Counted from the first letter of the stretch, positions 11,547 to 23,684 are shown. The stretch: 64,000 bases of DNA from Brienomyrus brachyistius (GCF_023856365.1 NC_064539.1:12723519-12787518); one strand, 5' to 3'. The notes: generated by a model not told the origin, from the sequence alone. Translations and numbers: made by a program.

Positions 11547-12862
11547 TCAAATTCCCCCCTTTATTCATTTTTTTTATGAATAATTACTGTATTTCTTAAA
11601 ATCTATTTGCATTTCCATTCACTCCAAAACTTGTTTTTAAACTCACAGCAATTATACCTAAATACTTCTAGAATTCTTCTGCAAGATTACAGAAGACATT
11701 GCAGGCTGAATTAGCTGCCCCCTGTGATGTCACATATGCGTTAAATGCGGAGGACACATTTCGTTGTTGTGCTCTGTGTGCTGTGGTGCGTCAACAATGA
11801 TCACTGATCGCCAAATTAAAAAAAAAAAGCAGGATGGATGTTTTTACCCAATACATAGAAGCACTGGCTGCTTTTGTGCAATCCATATTGAATTATGCAA
11901 TGTCAAGATTGCTTGGTTGCATTGGCAAAAAAGGGAAGAAAACTACAAAAGAGGGACTGTATTGTCCCTGTTGTTGTTTACTTTTCTTCCTTTCCTCACT
12001 TGTCTCCTATTTTTTTCATAATTGTCAGCTTATGGTGCTCCTGTGAACAACTTGATATATTCAGACATACTGTATGTTATCATAGATCATTTTTTCCAAA
12101 TACAAATCTGTTGTTAGTTTTTAATGCATAAACAAACAACGATAAGAGATGTGAAGGCTGTGCTGGCAGTACTTGATAGTTGTAAATTTTTTGTTACAAA
12201 ACCCAGACCTGAGAAGCCGACACTATCATCCTTTGGCTGAAAATATTCTTTTCACATACGTGTCTGTGTCACTCTCTCTTAAGTATTTCTGAAGTATAGT
12301 GCTGTTGTGTGTTTCCTTCTGGACATTACAGAACATCAAAACAACCATATCTGTAACTGGAGTCAAATGTGGTATAATATTTTCTCGTTTTGTTAAAGGT
12401 CTCTTACTTTTTGGATAAACAAACTGGAACCATGTGATTTTGAATTGCATGTATATCACATTCAATTTGCAACAATTATATCTTTCAGTTTATGAAAAAT
12501 GTTATATTGTCAATGATTTTCTCACAGTTAGTCTCAGCTAGGCCTTACAACTGATTTAATTATCTGCTCCCTCATTTACTTTTGCACCAGTAAATGGTGG
12601 TCAGTTTAGTTCAGAAGTCATCACACATCGCTCTTGATCAGACTTTGAATTAGGAATTTTCTGTCTATTTTTTTCAAGACAGACATCTAACAAATCTAAC
12701 ACCAGCCTAATGAATGTCTCATTATATAAATGAATAATATTAGTATTCTTTTAATATTTACTCTGGATAGCACATTAGTTGTCTTCATATGCATGTGATG
12801 TTACAATACATAGAATATTTTGAATAACTGTTTGTTTTTATTATTGTATTTGCATTCTGCAG
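11547..12862. other. pdzd2 intron without recognisable features
   Basis: AT-rich intron sequence left of the giant exon. I see no coding potential beyond chance ORFs and no repeat I can name. Confidence 0.5.
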
Positions 12863-15713
12863 CTGTCAACCGACTTTCCAGCCTCGTGATGTCAGTAGGT
12901 AGTGATGGAATGTCCTGCAAAAACCTTTTGGAGGGAAATCCAGAAGAACTGGAGAAGGACTGTAAAAATCTGGAAGGTGCTGCTATGCAACCAGAGTTAC
13001 AAGAGACCTCAGAACATTCTAATTTAAAAGATTTGCTAAATGAGATACCTGTGACTAACATTGACGATTTCATCTGTGAGTTAAGCTCAGCAGGAAATGT
13101 TACTGATGATATTAACACCAATGCCAGTATGGATGTACACAATAGGAATTCTCCTACAAGTAAAGCAGAGGGCAATAACTTAAACAGTATGAAAAATACT
13201 CGTATTCCGACTTCAGAATCAAATAGTTTGGACTCTGTTTTGCCTCTGGAAAACAAAAGCAGGCCTCTAGCTGTCAGTAAAATGTTTCTAAACAATTACT
13301 CCAGAAATTTCAAAAATTCTTGCAGTGAGGACCATTTTTATACGAGAGAAGAAAGTGGAGCAAACAATAGTAGCTCTCGCAAGTGCATGAATGGCATAGT
13401 GGATGAATCAGAGAGTGATTCTGAGGGTGTTTCCCAGATAAAACGCACCGAATGTATCGACCCTTTCCAGAGTGGCGATCGGCAGGCTTTAATCTCTGAT
13501 GAAGAGCAAGTTGAGATTCGTTTCAAGGAGGTATATCACTCCAGCATGGAAAGTCAAGCAGAGATGAGCAAGATCCAAGAAAAATCTATCTTATTTCAAC
13601 ATGAACGCTCAGATGGTACGTGTATGAAAAAAACACATTCCTTCCATTTGCAACAAGAATTGCCCTCGCAAAGACTGACTTGCTCAGGTCTTCAAAAACA
13701 AGTAAATGAACAGATGAATTCATGTGAATATACACAGCTTCAAAGCACATCCATCAGAGGTGCCACTGCGAAGCACCAATCCGTCGCTGAGAACGATTAT
13801 TGTTTCATAATAAAGCCAGCAGTGTCATCACTAGTGGTTCAATCTGGCAAAGCACAGAAAGCCACTTCAAGGCTAAATAACTGCTCTCTTCTGTCAGCCA
13901 GTGGTCATGTTGTCTCAACGACTAAGGTTGTCACATTGCCTCAAACAAATGTACTGCTTACTTCAGACAAGCATCCTAATCTACAGCCATCACCCCAACT
14001 GGGATCAGCAAAGTTAAAGGGGGTTCTTTACAGCCAGTGCAAAACAAGAGGAGTCCAGTCAATCGCAGTGTCAAATGATAAGGAACGAAAGAAAGTGCAG
14101 ACTTTGTCAGAACCACAAAATAATGTTAGTAATCACATTGCCGGGAGCCCTGGGATGAAAGCTCAGAGTGATACTTCAGGCCTAAACCCATTAAACAACA
14201 GGCCCAGACTTCATGATAAAGTATATAGACCAAGTAAAAGTAAGAGCAAAAGTAAGGTGCAAGATCAGTCTGTCACTAGACTAGCAGGAGCCGAAAGTCC
14301 ATTTCAGAAGCAGCCTCTGGCTTCCTCTTGTCAGTCTTCCAAACAGCTGAGCAAAGTGTCTTGCAGCTTAAAAGCAAGCAAAACGTTGGAGAAAAGTCCC
14401 ACATTGCCAAAAATGTGTGGGTATGGACAAGATAAGGATGTGCTCAATTGTAAAAATCCCATTATGGACTTAAAACTTTCAGAAAAATGCCATTTACATT
14501 CTGAGCAACTTGCAAACAACAACAATAAATTCTCACCCTTAAGAGAAGAAGAATCTGCTAAACATGATGGTACTGAAACAGTTTCAGAGCCAGAAGCTGA
14601 GTCAGAAACAATGTCCTGCCCGAGCACTTTCTCTGAGATCACACTCCCACCCCCATCTTCTTTGCCATCATCATCAGTAGCTGCGTCTTTTCTAGGAAGG
14701 CAGGTTATTCCTGAGAACAAAGTAGATTCAGGCCTGACTCTCTTAATGAGAGAATCATTAGATCACAAGCATTTGAATGGAAATTCAGCATCATCAGGAC
14801 CACCTTCTGTGTTTAAACAAGAAAATCCTGTAAGCCCTCCATGTAACAGGGAGCATTTCAGCATTATTTCACATGAAGGAACAACTGCTAGAGGAAAACT
14901 CTGTCCCCAAGTAAATAACAGTCAAGCTGATAGTGCGTTCAACAACATCACAATTAGGGGTGATGGGAAGGCTGATAGGTCCAAATTAAGACTTTCAAGA
15001 CTGGAGAGACGAAGTCACTTGATAGACACAATTTCAGCATGGTCCAGTCCCTTTTCGGTCCAGCAGAGAATCAAATCCTTTGAAAACATATCTTGCTATG
15101 ACAGGACAGTTACAAAGTGTGTCGGCGTTCATCCCTATACGCTTTCCTGCAAAGTGTGCAGGAGGTCACCTGGTCATGTAAGACCAGTGAGTTCCCATGC
15201 ATCTGAGCCTCATTCCTTGAGGAGAAGCTTAAGTTCGGTCATTGGAAATTTTAGTAAAGTTCCAGCCAGGTCCATCCAACTAAGGACATCTGCGTGCAGG
15301 ACAAGTTTGGTTGATTTTAATTTGTTCCACTTGCATAGCAAGAAGGAGTCCCACAAAGAAGAAAAATCTGTCAGTCTTTTGTGTGCTCTGGAGCAGGACA
15401 GGACCAAGCAAAGCATAAATGCCCAGAAAATTTCTGGCTTGCCTCACTTGAGACTGAGGGAGCTGAGGACACTGAGTATGCCAAACTTAGATAAATTTTC
15501 CAATGGCAGCCATGCAGTGGACAAAAGCACCATCAGTCCTGAAAACAAGCTTGAGGTCTGTAGCCAGGCAAGGTTGGGGACAATGCCTGAGGATATTGAA
15601 GGTCTGATTTCACTCTCCAGGGAAGTAGATTATTCAAGCTTGAATAGGAGTACATCAGGCATTAAAAACAGGATCAACGGGAAGAAAAATCTAGACTGCA
15701 GCTGGTCAATCAG
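12863..15713 (+). CDS. pdzd2: pdzd2 giant exon, disordered central region
   Basis: A single 2851-nt open exon (about 950 residues), entering after a tgcag acceptor in phase 1 and leaving at ATCAG|GTGGGT in phase 2. The product is rich in Ser, Asn, Lys and Glu, with no predicted fold, membrane segment or signal peptide. Visible landmarks are a basic SKSKSKSK run near 14235-14262, a conserved-looking block with ISAWSSPFSVQQRIKSFENI near 15028-15087, and a Cys/Arg stretch at 15117-15180. The large exon between PDZ blocks is the hallmark layout of PDZD2 and its paralogue IL16. The C-terminal residues and the lack of an IL16-type tail favour PDZD2. The reading frame stays open 285 nt into the next intron, so the true end is set by the splice donor and not by the stop at 15997-15999. 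Confidence 0.88.
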
Positions 15714-16696
15714 GTGGGTGAAAAAAATTGTCACCATGCACCCAGTTATACCTAAATATGTTTGTTTATGTTTGTGTACAATGTATCAAGATAATGATTT
15801 CATTACAATTATAATTGCTAAGTATATGGTTGCTTTCCTTATATATTTGAACTTTCTTTTATGCTCCAAACCTGCAGGGAACTGTTTTATGTTCTCCAGT
15901 AGAATAACTTCACAGTGCTGTAGGGAGAAGTTTTTAATCACCATTTTTAAATGTTTTATTATGGTAATAATGCTAACTTTCTCTATTCTACAAAACTAAG
16001 TATTCAAACCAAACCGTGAAATCCTGTAATAATGTGTGCTAAAGGCCTCACTGGGTTTCCAAAAAGATTTTTTTGTCAATGTACTGATTAAGTAGTTCTC
16101 CACCTACAGAGATGATTCATCTCTGTGCTGGATGGGAAAATATGATTTTATTTTTGTCAGAATCTTTTATATTTCATATTTTATAGTCTTTATCGTGTGT
16201 AGTGATGAAAGACTTCCATATTCTGAACCTTTTTTTATATGTGTATTTCTTGTATAGTAAGTTTGAAACACTTTGTTGTGTATGCTGTGTAATTTTCAGC
16301 TTTAGGTATGTAGAACTTAATCAAAATATATCATTAAAGAGGTAAGTGTTCCAGTACTTATGTCTTATCTGTTGATTAGATTTTTTTATATTCCGTATCA
16401 GTTTATAGAGCTGCACTCATAGTTTAGTTGGCACCAAGTCCAGATATTCTCATGGAGAATTTTGAGAAGTTTGTAGGATTTATGTAGTATAGCGTTGTTA
16501 AGCCAATGTGTGTTGGGTGGTGTATTACTGTGGAGGGTATCTGCACTCAGAAATTACACTGAAACATTTTCTTAGAATTCCACCTGTGCTGCCAAGTCAT
16601 TATCCCGTTTTATATGCAAAGTTAAAAAATGACATGGCTTGGGTTTTCTAAGATTGTTCATAAACTTTGCTGTTGCTGACCGTTTTATAGTTTTAC

Positions 16697-16940
16697 GGTA
16701 TATGATATACCGAGGGGCACCTCCCCCAATCTGAAATATATGGAGGGGGATCTCCCTCAATTGGCAAAATATACCAAGGTGGACCTCCACCAATCAGCAA
16801 AATATACCGAGGAGGACCTGCCCTGATCGGCGAAATACACCAAGATAGACCTCCCCCGATCGGCGAAATATACTTAGGGGGACATCCCCCTACCGGCGAA
16901 ATATACTGAGGGGGATGTCCCCCGATCAGTGAAATATATG
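16697..16940. repeat. 33-bp minisatellite, about 7 copies
   Basis: Tandem units of 33 bp built on GAAATATACYGAGGGGGA then TCCCCCGATCGGC. The minus strand keeps an open frame through all copies, giving an 11-residue repeat of the form YISPIGGGPPR. Each unit also contains a GGGGGA..TCCCCC palindrome. It lies in the intron between the giant exon and exon f of pdzd2. The peptide is probably a by-product and not a gene. Confidence 0.85.
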
Positions 16941-17046
16941 ATCGTGATTTGGTAGCTCTCCAGAGTTTTTCTTTTTTGTAAAAGTAACACTCACTGTAAA
17001 TCAGGATGTGCACCACTGTCATACAGAACTCAAATCTAAGTATTTC

Positions 17047-17401
17047 CATCTATCCATCCATTTTCCAAACCGCTTATCCTACTGGGTCGCGGGGGGTCCG
17101 GAGCCTGTCCTTCAAGCAATGGGCATGAGGCAGGGAACAACCCAGGATGGGGGGTCAGCCCATCGCAGGACACACTCACACACCATTCAGTCACACATAC
17201 ACCTATGAGCAATTTAGCAAGTCCAATTAGCCTCAGCATGTTTTTGGACTGTGGGGGGAAACCGGAGTACCCGGAGGAAACCCCACGACGACATGGGGAG
17301 AACATGCAAACTCCACACACATGCAACCCAGGCAGAGACTCGAACCCGGCTCCCAGAGGTGTGAGGCAGCAGTGCTAACCATTGCACCACCATGCCGCCC
17401 C
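17047..17401 (-). mobile_element. SINE family A, copy 2
   Basis: Full-length and little diverged from the other copies. It is bounded by a perfect 12-bp target duplication TCTAAGTATTTC (17035-17046 and 17402-17413). It lies 118 bp left of pdzd2 exon f. Confidence 0.9.
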
Positions 17402-17518
17402 TCTAAGTATTTCATTTTTTGTAAAAGTTGGATCATTTTTCAGTGCGCATTTTTAATGTATGAGGTTTTATGGAATTTGAGAAGTATAAACAGTGCTTGT
17501 TTTGTATTTTCCTGGCAG

Positions 17519-17636
17519 CTTGAAGCATCTGTCTAATTCCGCCCTGGATCAGAAAAAACTGCAGACGGTTCTGAACTCTTTGACCAACCAATGGAATGTG
17601 TTGAGCTTCATTCAGGAAATCAAGGCTCTGTCTGAG
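17519..17636 (+). CDS. pdzd2: pdzd2 exon f, helical linker
   Basis: 118-nt exon between cctggcag and GAG|GTAATT. The first base completes the split codon of the giant exon and it ends in phase 0. It encodes a Leu/Gln-rich, probably helical linker (LQTVLNSLTNQWNVLSFIQE) just before the next PDZ domain. It sits directly right of the SINE copy at 17047-17401, which did not disturb the acceptor. Confidence 0.82.
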
Positions 17637-18036
17637 GTAATTACTTCATCTTGTCGAACTTGGCTTAGTAAGTTTTTTCCGCTTGATCAGCACATTTTGT
17701 ATTTATCACTCCGGGTGTATGTTGAACTGAATTTATGAATCTGGAGTTGTGCTCATTTTTTATTATAGATATCTCTATTAATCCAAACCACAGCAGAAAA
17801 CTTTCAGAAATGTGTTTAGTTCTGTTGCCAATGGTGATGGCAGACAGTTTAGTTCCTTCAGTTAAGAGAGAAGTGTGAGAGTCAGATTAAATTTAACAGA
17901 ACGACATTTGGGGAGATTTACTTTTTGAAAATTCTTTTGTACTCTTTGCCATATTACACAATGAAGTATGTTCCCATGTTCCCATCTGACACTGCTTTGT
18001 CTGTTTTATTGTCATTTTCCTGGTCCACTCATCTAG

Positions 18037-18138
18037 AACAGAGAAGACATTTACTTTGTGGTTTTAACTAAAGAAGAAGGCTCCAGTCTGGGCTTTAGTA
18101 TTGCTGGAGGGATTGACCTGGAGCAAAAATCAATAACC
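18037..18138 (+). CDS. pdzd2: pdzd2 exon g, first half of penultimate PDZ
   Basis: 102-nt, phase 0-0 exon between atctag and GTAAGG. It encodes 34 residues, NREDIYFVVLTKEEGSSLGF then SIAGGIDLEQKSIT. SSLGFSIAGG is the classic PDZ carboxylate-binding loop (x-Phi-G-Phi motif LGFS). The match to the third PDZ of IL16 and the fifth of PDZD2 is strong from memory. The exon is intact. Confidence 0.88.
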
Positions 18139-19001
18139 GTAAGGAATATTCCATTAATTTTACAGTCGACTGAATGTCTACTAGTCCATTGCTGAGATTT
18201 AAATAGCCGTTGACTCCCAGGTGTCAGCAGATTTTCATAATGTAACTTTCATCATTACAGATTTGCAAGTAAGCTTATGAAATACAAAATTAAACAGATG
18301 ACATAGTTGTACTTACGCTACCCTCTGTATTATTCGCTTTTAAAGCTGGATCACCTCTATCTGTTGATTTGTTCCAACAAACTTCTTAATTAAGCAAGAC
18401 GGGAATATTCACTTATAGTTAGAAATTCTCAGTTGTGAAGATTTATGAATGGTGTGTGCCAACGCAAACCCTCTTTTGCTGTTAGACTAGTACTGTCATG
18501 ATTTACTAAAGGCACTTTAAAGCTATATTATAAAGTTAGTGGTGGAAAGGCATTCACATGGTTAATTTGGCGACTGGCCATATTGCATATGCATTTGTAG
18601 GAGTTCCTCTTCAAAGTGCAAAATTACGGGAAGAATATTTAAAAGAAGAGTATTTAAAAGAATCACTTAATATGATTTACTAAGGTTTGCAGTAGGCACT
18701 CAACAGCAAATGATACCATTATCTAACACAAAAAAAACGTCTTATTTTGCACTGCCCTTGGTAGATTGGGTTGGTCATTATTAAAATGAACCGACTGTGT
18801 CTGTGTTAATAAATTTGTGCAGTTTTAGTAGGTCACTCACTGAACTGCGCACTACCACTGCGCCCTCATGCTAGTATTTCCTGCTTAGTAAATCTGTCCC
18901 TAAATGTGTTTTTTTAATTCATTTTATGTCTTGCAAACAAGTTTGAAGAAAGGACACTAAATTGTAAGTATTGACAAGCAGTATCTTTCTCCTTCTGTCA
19001 G

Positions 19002-19263
19002 GTTCAGAGGGTTTTTTCCAGAGGGCCTGCTAGAGTGGAGGGAACCATTCAGCGGGGGGACAGCATCATCTCCATTAATGGAACTGCCCTCATTGGGAGC
19101 ACACATGGTGAAGCCCTGAGCTACCTCCACAAAGCTCAGCTCCAAAGACAAGCATTGGTTATCATAAGATCAAGGAAGGACAGTGAACCCACACAGGCTT
19201 CGACCACTGATAAAGCAAGACAAACTGAGTATCTACAAGACATCTCTATAGAAACAGGATCAG
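19002..19263 (+). CDS. pdzd2: pdzd2 exon h, second half of penultimate PDZ plus linker
   Basis: 262-nt exon between ctgtcag and GTGAGA, phase 0 to phase 1. VQRVFSRGPARVEGTIQRGD, SIISINGTALIG and HGEALSYLHKAQLQRQALVI complete the PDZ fold. An acidic and Thr-rich linker (residues after IIRSRKDSEP) follows. In mammals this PDZ and the next form the secreted C-terminal fragment of PDZD2. No lesions are seen, which contrasts with the two exons that follow. Confidence 0.88.
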
Positions 19264-19300
19264 GTGAGAAGTCCAGCAATATCTCATGTTAAAAATGTTA

Positions 19301-19720
19301 CAGTGGTCCCCCCGTATTCATGGGTGGTATGTTCCAAGACCTACCGCAGATAGCCGAAATCGCGGATAACAGCAAACCACCCACGGACCCCATATATATG
19401 TGATTTTCATGTTTGGTATTTGATAAATTACCAACATTAAATACCCTAATAATAAAGTACATTGTACATTATTACAGAGTACTATACAACTGTACTTTCT
19501 CGAACGAACAAACAAACGAAAGGGATTCTGATTTTTTTAGCCTAATTTTCAAGAGATGATTGAAAAAGTGTCATTTATCAAAGGATGAAATGAAAATCAT
19601 GCTTTTTATACCCATGAAAAGATGAAGAAGAGAAAGAAGATGAAGGAACAATGAAAAAACATATTAACATTTTGCAACTGGATGAGCGATTACTGAAACT
19701 GCAGATACTGGGGCCTACGG
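19301..19720. mobile_element. Tigger/pogo-like MITE
   Basis: The left end TACAGTGGTCCCCCCGTATTC and the complement of the right end (TACCGTAGGCCCCAGTATCTGC region) form imperfect terminal repeats next to TA. The CGCGGATA-type subterminal sequence fits Tigger-like elements. It lies in the intron before pdzd2 exon i. There is no ORF. Confidence 0.55.
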
Positions 19721-19910
19721 TATAGTTAAACTGCACCAATCCAAGTCAAACTCATCTGCAAGAAAGGACATAATTTATTGTACCGTAACATTATGGACCT
19801 ACCAATATGCAACATTACGGATCTGCCAGTTTGAATTTTTGTTTTCAATAAATCTGTTTAAACAGTATACCTCAGCTACCTGCTACTTATTTTTAAACTG
19901 TGTGTCACAG

Positions 19911-20045
19911 CTGTGAAAGATGATAGTGACGGTGCCCTTAAGGTGGAGCCCCAAAAGACATCTGCAGGCCTGGGCTTTAGCTAGGATGGAGGCAAGGCCT
20001 CTGTTCAAGGGGACAGACCTCTCAACATTAAACGCATTTTCAAAG
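19911..20045 (+). pseudogene. pdzd2: pdzd2 exon i with in-frame TAG in the last PDZ
   Basis: 135-nt exon (gtgtcacag to AAAG|GTAACC), phase 1-1, encoding the first half of the C-terminal PDZ. The frame reads KTSAGLGFS, then TAG at 19982-19984, then DGGKASVQGDRPLNIKRIFK. The stop falls where a Leu codon is expected in the LGFSLDGG loop, so TTG to TAG is the simplest change. Splice sites and the rest of the domain are well kept, which points to a recent event. The stop is about 61 nt upstream of the last exon junction, which is borderline for nonsense-mediated decay. Because the exon is symmetric and a multiple of three, it could be skipped in frame. Confidence 0.82.
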
Positions 20046-20479
20046 GTAACCTGACATCCTGGAACTTTGAACAGAACCACATGCTACTGTAGGATGTTGC
20101 CCTCATAAAACTTTTTCAATAGGATATTGCTGAAACATCTTCAAATGCTAGTTCTTCCATCTATCTTCTATCTAAGGCTCAGATTAGAGATGCCAGGCAC
20201 CCTAACTGCATGCCTGTAGCCTCTAACTTAATTTGTCATTATTGTATATTTTTAACAAGCTATAAAATTCCGAGCCAGAGCAATAGCTCATAATGACATC
20301 TTGCAATAGCTAGCTAGAAAATTTAATCATTACTTTTTCTCATCCCAGATGTTATCCCCTTAATATTTTAATTTGTCTTGGTAATGCTAATAATTTACCA
20401 AATTATTACATTTAGTGTATTAAAAATAAAAGTAGTTTTCGAAATACTAAAAACTGTAGTGTCCACCCATTGTCTCCAG

Positions 20480-20647
20480 GTGGCGCAGCAGAGCTTTCCA
20501 AAGTCATTGACGTGGGAGATGAGGTCTTGGCCATTAATGGGATTATATCTTCAAGGGCTTATGCACTATGATGCCTGGAATATTATCAAAACAGTCTCAC
20601 TGGGTCCTGTACAGCTGGTAATAAGAAAGCCTAGAAGCTGTATATGA
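20480..20647 (+). pseudogene. pdzd2: pdzd2 terminal exon with +1 frameshift
   Basis: Last exon, after a tgtctccag acceptor. It begins in the correct phase with GGAAELSKVIDVGDEVLAIN, then loses frame between about 20542 and 20551 by a net extra base in GATTATATCTTC. The upstream frame ends at TGA 20569-20571. The other frame resumes as LQGLMHYDAWNIIK through VQLVIRKPRSCI and stops at 20645-20647. The short tail after the final IRK suits PDZD2 better than IL16, which has a longer tail. With the TAG of the preceding exon, the C-terminal PDZ is broken twice. Assembly error is possible for the indel. Confidence 0.82.
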
Positions 20648-20863
20648 GAATAGACCCTTACTGTGTATATTAATTCCATTAGAAATGAAATCACATCTGA
20701 CTTGAACCAAAAGATGTAAACAAACTATTACTTCTCTATTACTTATCTTTGTTAATGTGTAACACTTTGTTTCTTTGTATCAAACAACCTTTTGAATGGA
20801 CATTTCATGTTATTGTTGATGACTTTAGTGTACAAGGTGATACTATGAGTCTGTGCTGAAAAA

Positions 20864-20869
20864 AATAAA
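20864..20869 (+). terminator. pdzd2 polyadenylation signal
   Basis: AATAAA about 217 nt after the last pdzd2 stop, the first canonical signal downstream of the gene. Cleavage would be expected roughly 15-25 nt further on. Confidence 0.5.
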
Positions 20870-22007
20870 ATTTTAAATAACGCTTGTGTTTCATTATAGT
20901 TTAAGCACCATTCAGCCGTTTCTCATACAAAACAAGAATGTTGTGTAGGACTCTTTCACACCTCTTGCTTTTGAGCTACAGGTGTGTATTATGGCAGGAA
21001 AAGTGGGCCTACAGTGTATAAACATTGAATTGTACCTATTTTTGGAATATATTTGGAATTATCTGATAAAATAAGATATTTTACCTCCAAAGTTATAACA
21101 CCAATAAAATGCGGTACTTGAATAAAGTCCTTAATTATTATTTTTTTTTCATTTCTAAACAGAGAAATATTGAAAATTGTAATTTTAAGTCAACTTATGA
21201 AATAAAAAACAGTGTAGATTTATTAAACTTCGTAACCCTTGCCTTTCATATCATGAATGGTAGTGTATGCTAATTTTGTTCTCCCCATTAAGTCCATGAC
21301 TGTTTTTTATTGAAAGATCACAGCTGATATTGCTGTTACCCTGAACCAGCCTCATTCACTGAACTGCAGTAGATTGATTGTCTTTCGCTGAATTGTAAAC
21401 CTAGAGCTGTGCTTCTTAGGTGAATCCTTGGGGGATCGGTAAATTAGTGCGAATTTTACGTATCGTTTTTACAAGCAGTTTTAACAAGCATTAGATTCCA
21501 TTCAGAAAACTTTGCTTCTTTTCAACAGCCCAGAATACTCCACGTTAAATCACAAGATATTTGTGAACATTACTAGAATGAAGATTACAGTGGTTTCCAA
21601 ACAAGAATGGATGGGGCGTCACTATAGGACACTAGCTTTTTAGACTAGTTTATTAGATTTTCTTATTTTTCAATTTTCAGTCAATATTGATGGACTTTTT
21701 TATAACAACCCCACTGCAACCTCCATCTTCTATTATATGTAACACCATACAATATACTGTTTACTAGTCTTGCGCGAACAAATACAATTTCCAGGTTGTC
21801 ACTAAATATTGTAGACAACCTAGAGAAACTCTGGAAGTATTGCAAAACATTTGATGTGGCAAGCTATGAAATATTCAACTGATTATCTTATCTCACTGCA
21901 GTTAAACTTTGTGTACAATTTTGCACTGAACGATGTGTCATGTCACACAAGATATTGGAAACATACTGGAGGATATTGTTAGAATACTGCAAGCAAAATA
22001 AGATGTT

Positions 22008-22073
22008 TTATATCTCACTACATGTTGTACTTGTATAGCTATGTCCTTGACAAATAAAGAATCTTGAATTAGG
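22008..22073 (+). repeat. retroposon 3' end fragment
   Basis: TCACTACATGTTGTACTTGT continuing to GACAAATAAAGAATCTTGAA is a short 3'-end fragment. It recurs in opposite orientation at about 37071-37135, so it belongs to a dispersed family. Confidence 0.55.
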
Positions 22074-22784
22074 GAATTGTTTGCAATAGGACATTTTATT
22101 ACTGTACTGAATATTTAATTTAAATTATTAATTAGTATTCCTATTTGGAACAACGGCATGCCAGCCAAATGACATTGCAATTTGGTTTTCTTATTTGCTT
22201 TTAGGGGAAAACAAATCAATCATTTATCACAAAGATCAGATTGTAATCTACTAGACCATTAACCTTGATGTGTTATATATACTCATGCGGAATCACCCCC
22301 CCCCCCACCCCCCCTCCCAAGTCCTCGTGATAAACAATAATGTGTTTTCTACAATATTCTTACAGTTCATTTGATTTTAATTTTTATTCATGCCATTTAT
22401 AAAATTGTTTCCAAGGGTGTTCATTATCAGTCACAATATGATTCCTGGAGATTTTCAAACTCCTCCTACTTAGGGGAATTAGTTTTCTGTCCACAGATGC
22501 ACCACTGTAACATTATACCATAATAGAGAAATATTTTATGTAGCAAGAGCTTTTACATTCTTCATATTTATGTATAGGAAAGATTTTCTCTTAGGCTTTA
22601 TGGTTTTACAAAGTCATTCATAGAAAATGCCATTGTGTACAACTTGCACATTTTTCATATTTTATATTGTCAAATTAAAATGGATTTAAATGGGATTTTT
22701 GCCACAACATGCATGACACATGACATTGTGATGGTGGAAAATATTTTATTGTAACATAGATGGTGATTTAAAAAGCAGTCATTG

Positions 22785-23345
22785 TTGGTTGCAGATGTAT
22801 CCAACTCCCTGCTGCCTAGTTAATACTTCGTAGGACCGTCTTTGGCTTTATGTCTTTTGGGGTAAGCTATTGGCTATTGTTATAATAGAAGCGAATCTCT
22901 GTTCCAGTCTCACTTTGTTGGCGGGATTAAAGCAGGTCTTTTGGTAGAATATGGCTCCGTTCATCTCACTCCCAATTCTAACTAATTTTCCAGTCCCTAC
23001 TGATGCCTCCACCATCCTTTGCCACGTGGATAGTGTTCTCAGAGTGGTTAACAATGTTGCCTTTCCATCATATACAATATACTGTTTTACCTTTTTACCA
23101 AAAGGTTAAATTTTGATCTTATAAGACCAGAGATCCTTTTACTCGCATGATTCATATCGTAGGTTCTTTTTAGAAATGCTCCCCTCTCACCACTCATCCA
23201 TAAAGTCTAGTTATAATTGTCTCAATGAGAGTTTGTCCCGTCTCAGGCTATGGATCTTATGAGCCTTTTCAGTGTTGCCACTGGCTTCTTGCTTGCTTGT
23301 CTGATTAAGGACATCCTTACCCAATCACTGAGTTTCAATAGATGG
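22785..23345 (-). mobile_element. Tc1-like transposon remnant
   Basis: The reverse strand shows VGTGKLVRIGSEMNGAIFYQ, a block of fish Tc1-like transposases that precedes the second catalytic region. Further degraded blocks reach 23345. There are multiple stops and no intact terminal repeats. Confidence 0.6.
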
Positions 23346-23684
23346 CCTTCGCCGTTGTGATATACTGTATATATACAGTACTGAATATGTATATATGTGT
23401 GTGTGTGTATTTATGCTTTATAGTAAACAATCACAATGAATGTTAAACAGAAATTCTCTGATAATACAATGTAAGAAAATGCAGTGAATAAAAGACTTTA
23501 TACAAAAACAATTTATTGTAAGGGTGCCCTCTACTGGAAGTTTGGGGGGGGGATGCATTTCTGTCCACTTACTAAACATTACTAAGCTACAATGGAGCAT
23601 TTTTTTGTCAGAATGAACTGCTGGAGGTATTAATTCAAACCTTCATTATCTCAATCACAAGGCGCTTACACACATATTACCATA

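Noticed and set aside
17047..17401. tRNA gene, because of A and B boxes
   Set aside because: The boxes belong to the head of a SINE repeated eight times. The cloverleaf is not kept and a SINE body and tail follow.
13000..20647. IL16 instead of pdzd2
   Set aside because: IL16 has a similar PDZ-long exon-PDZ-PDZ layout. The linker with WTMKRFLEPASR, the PDZ at 6900-9220 and the short tail after the final IRK fit PDZD2 better.
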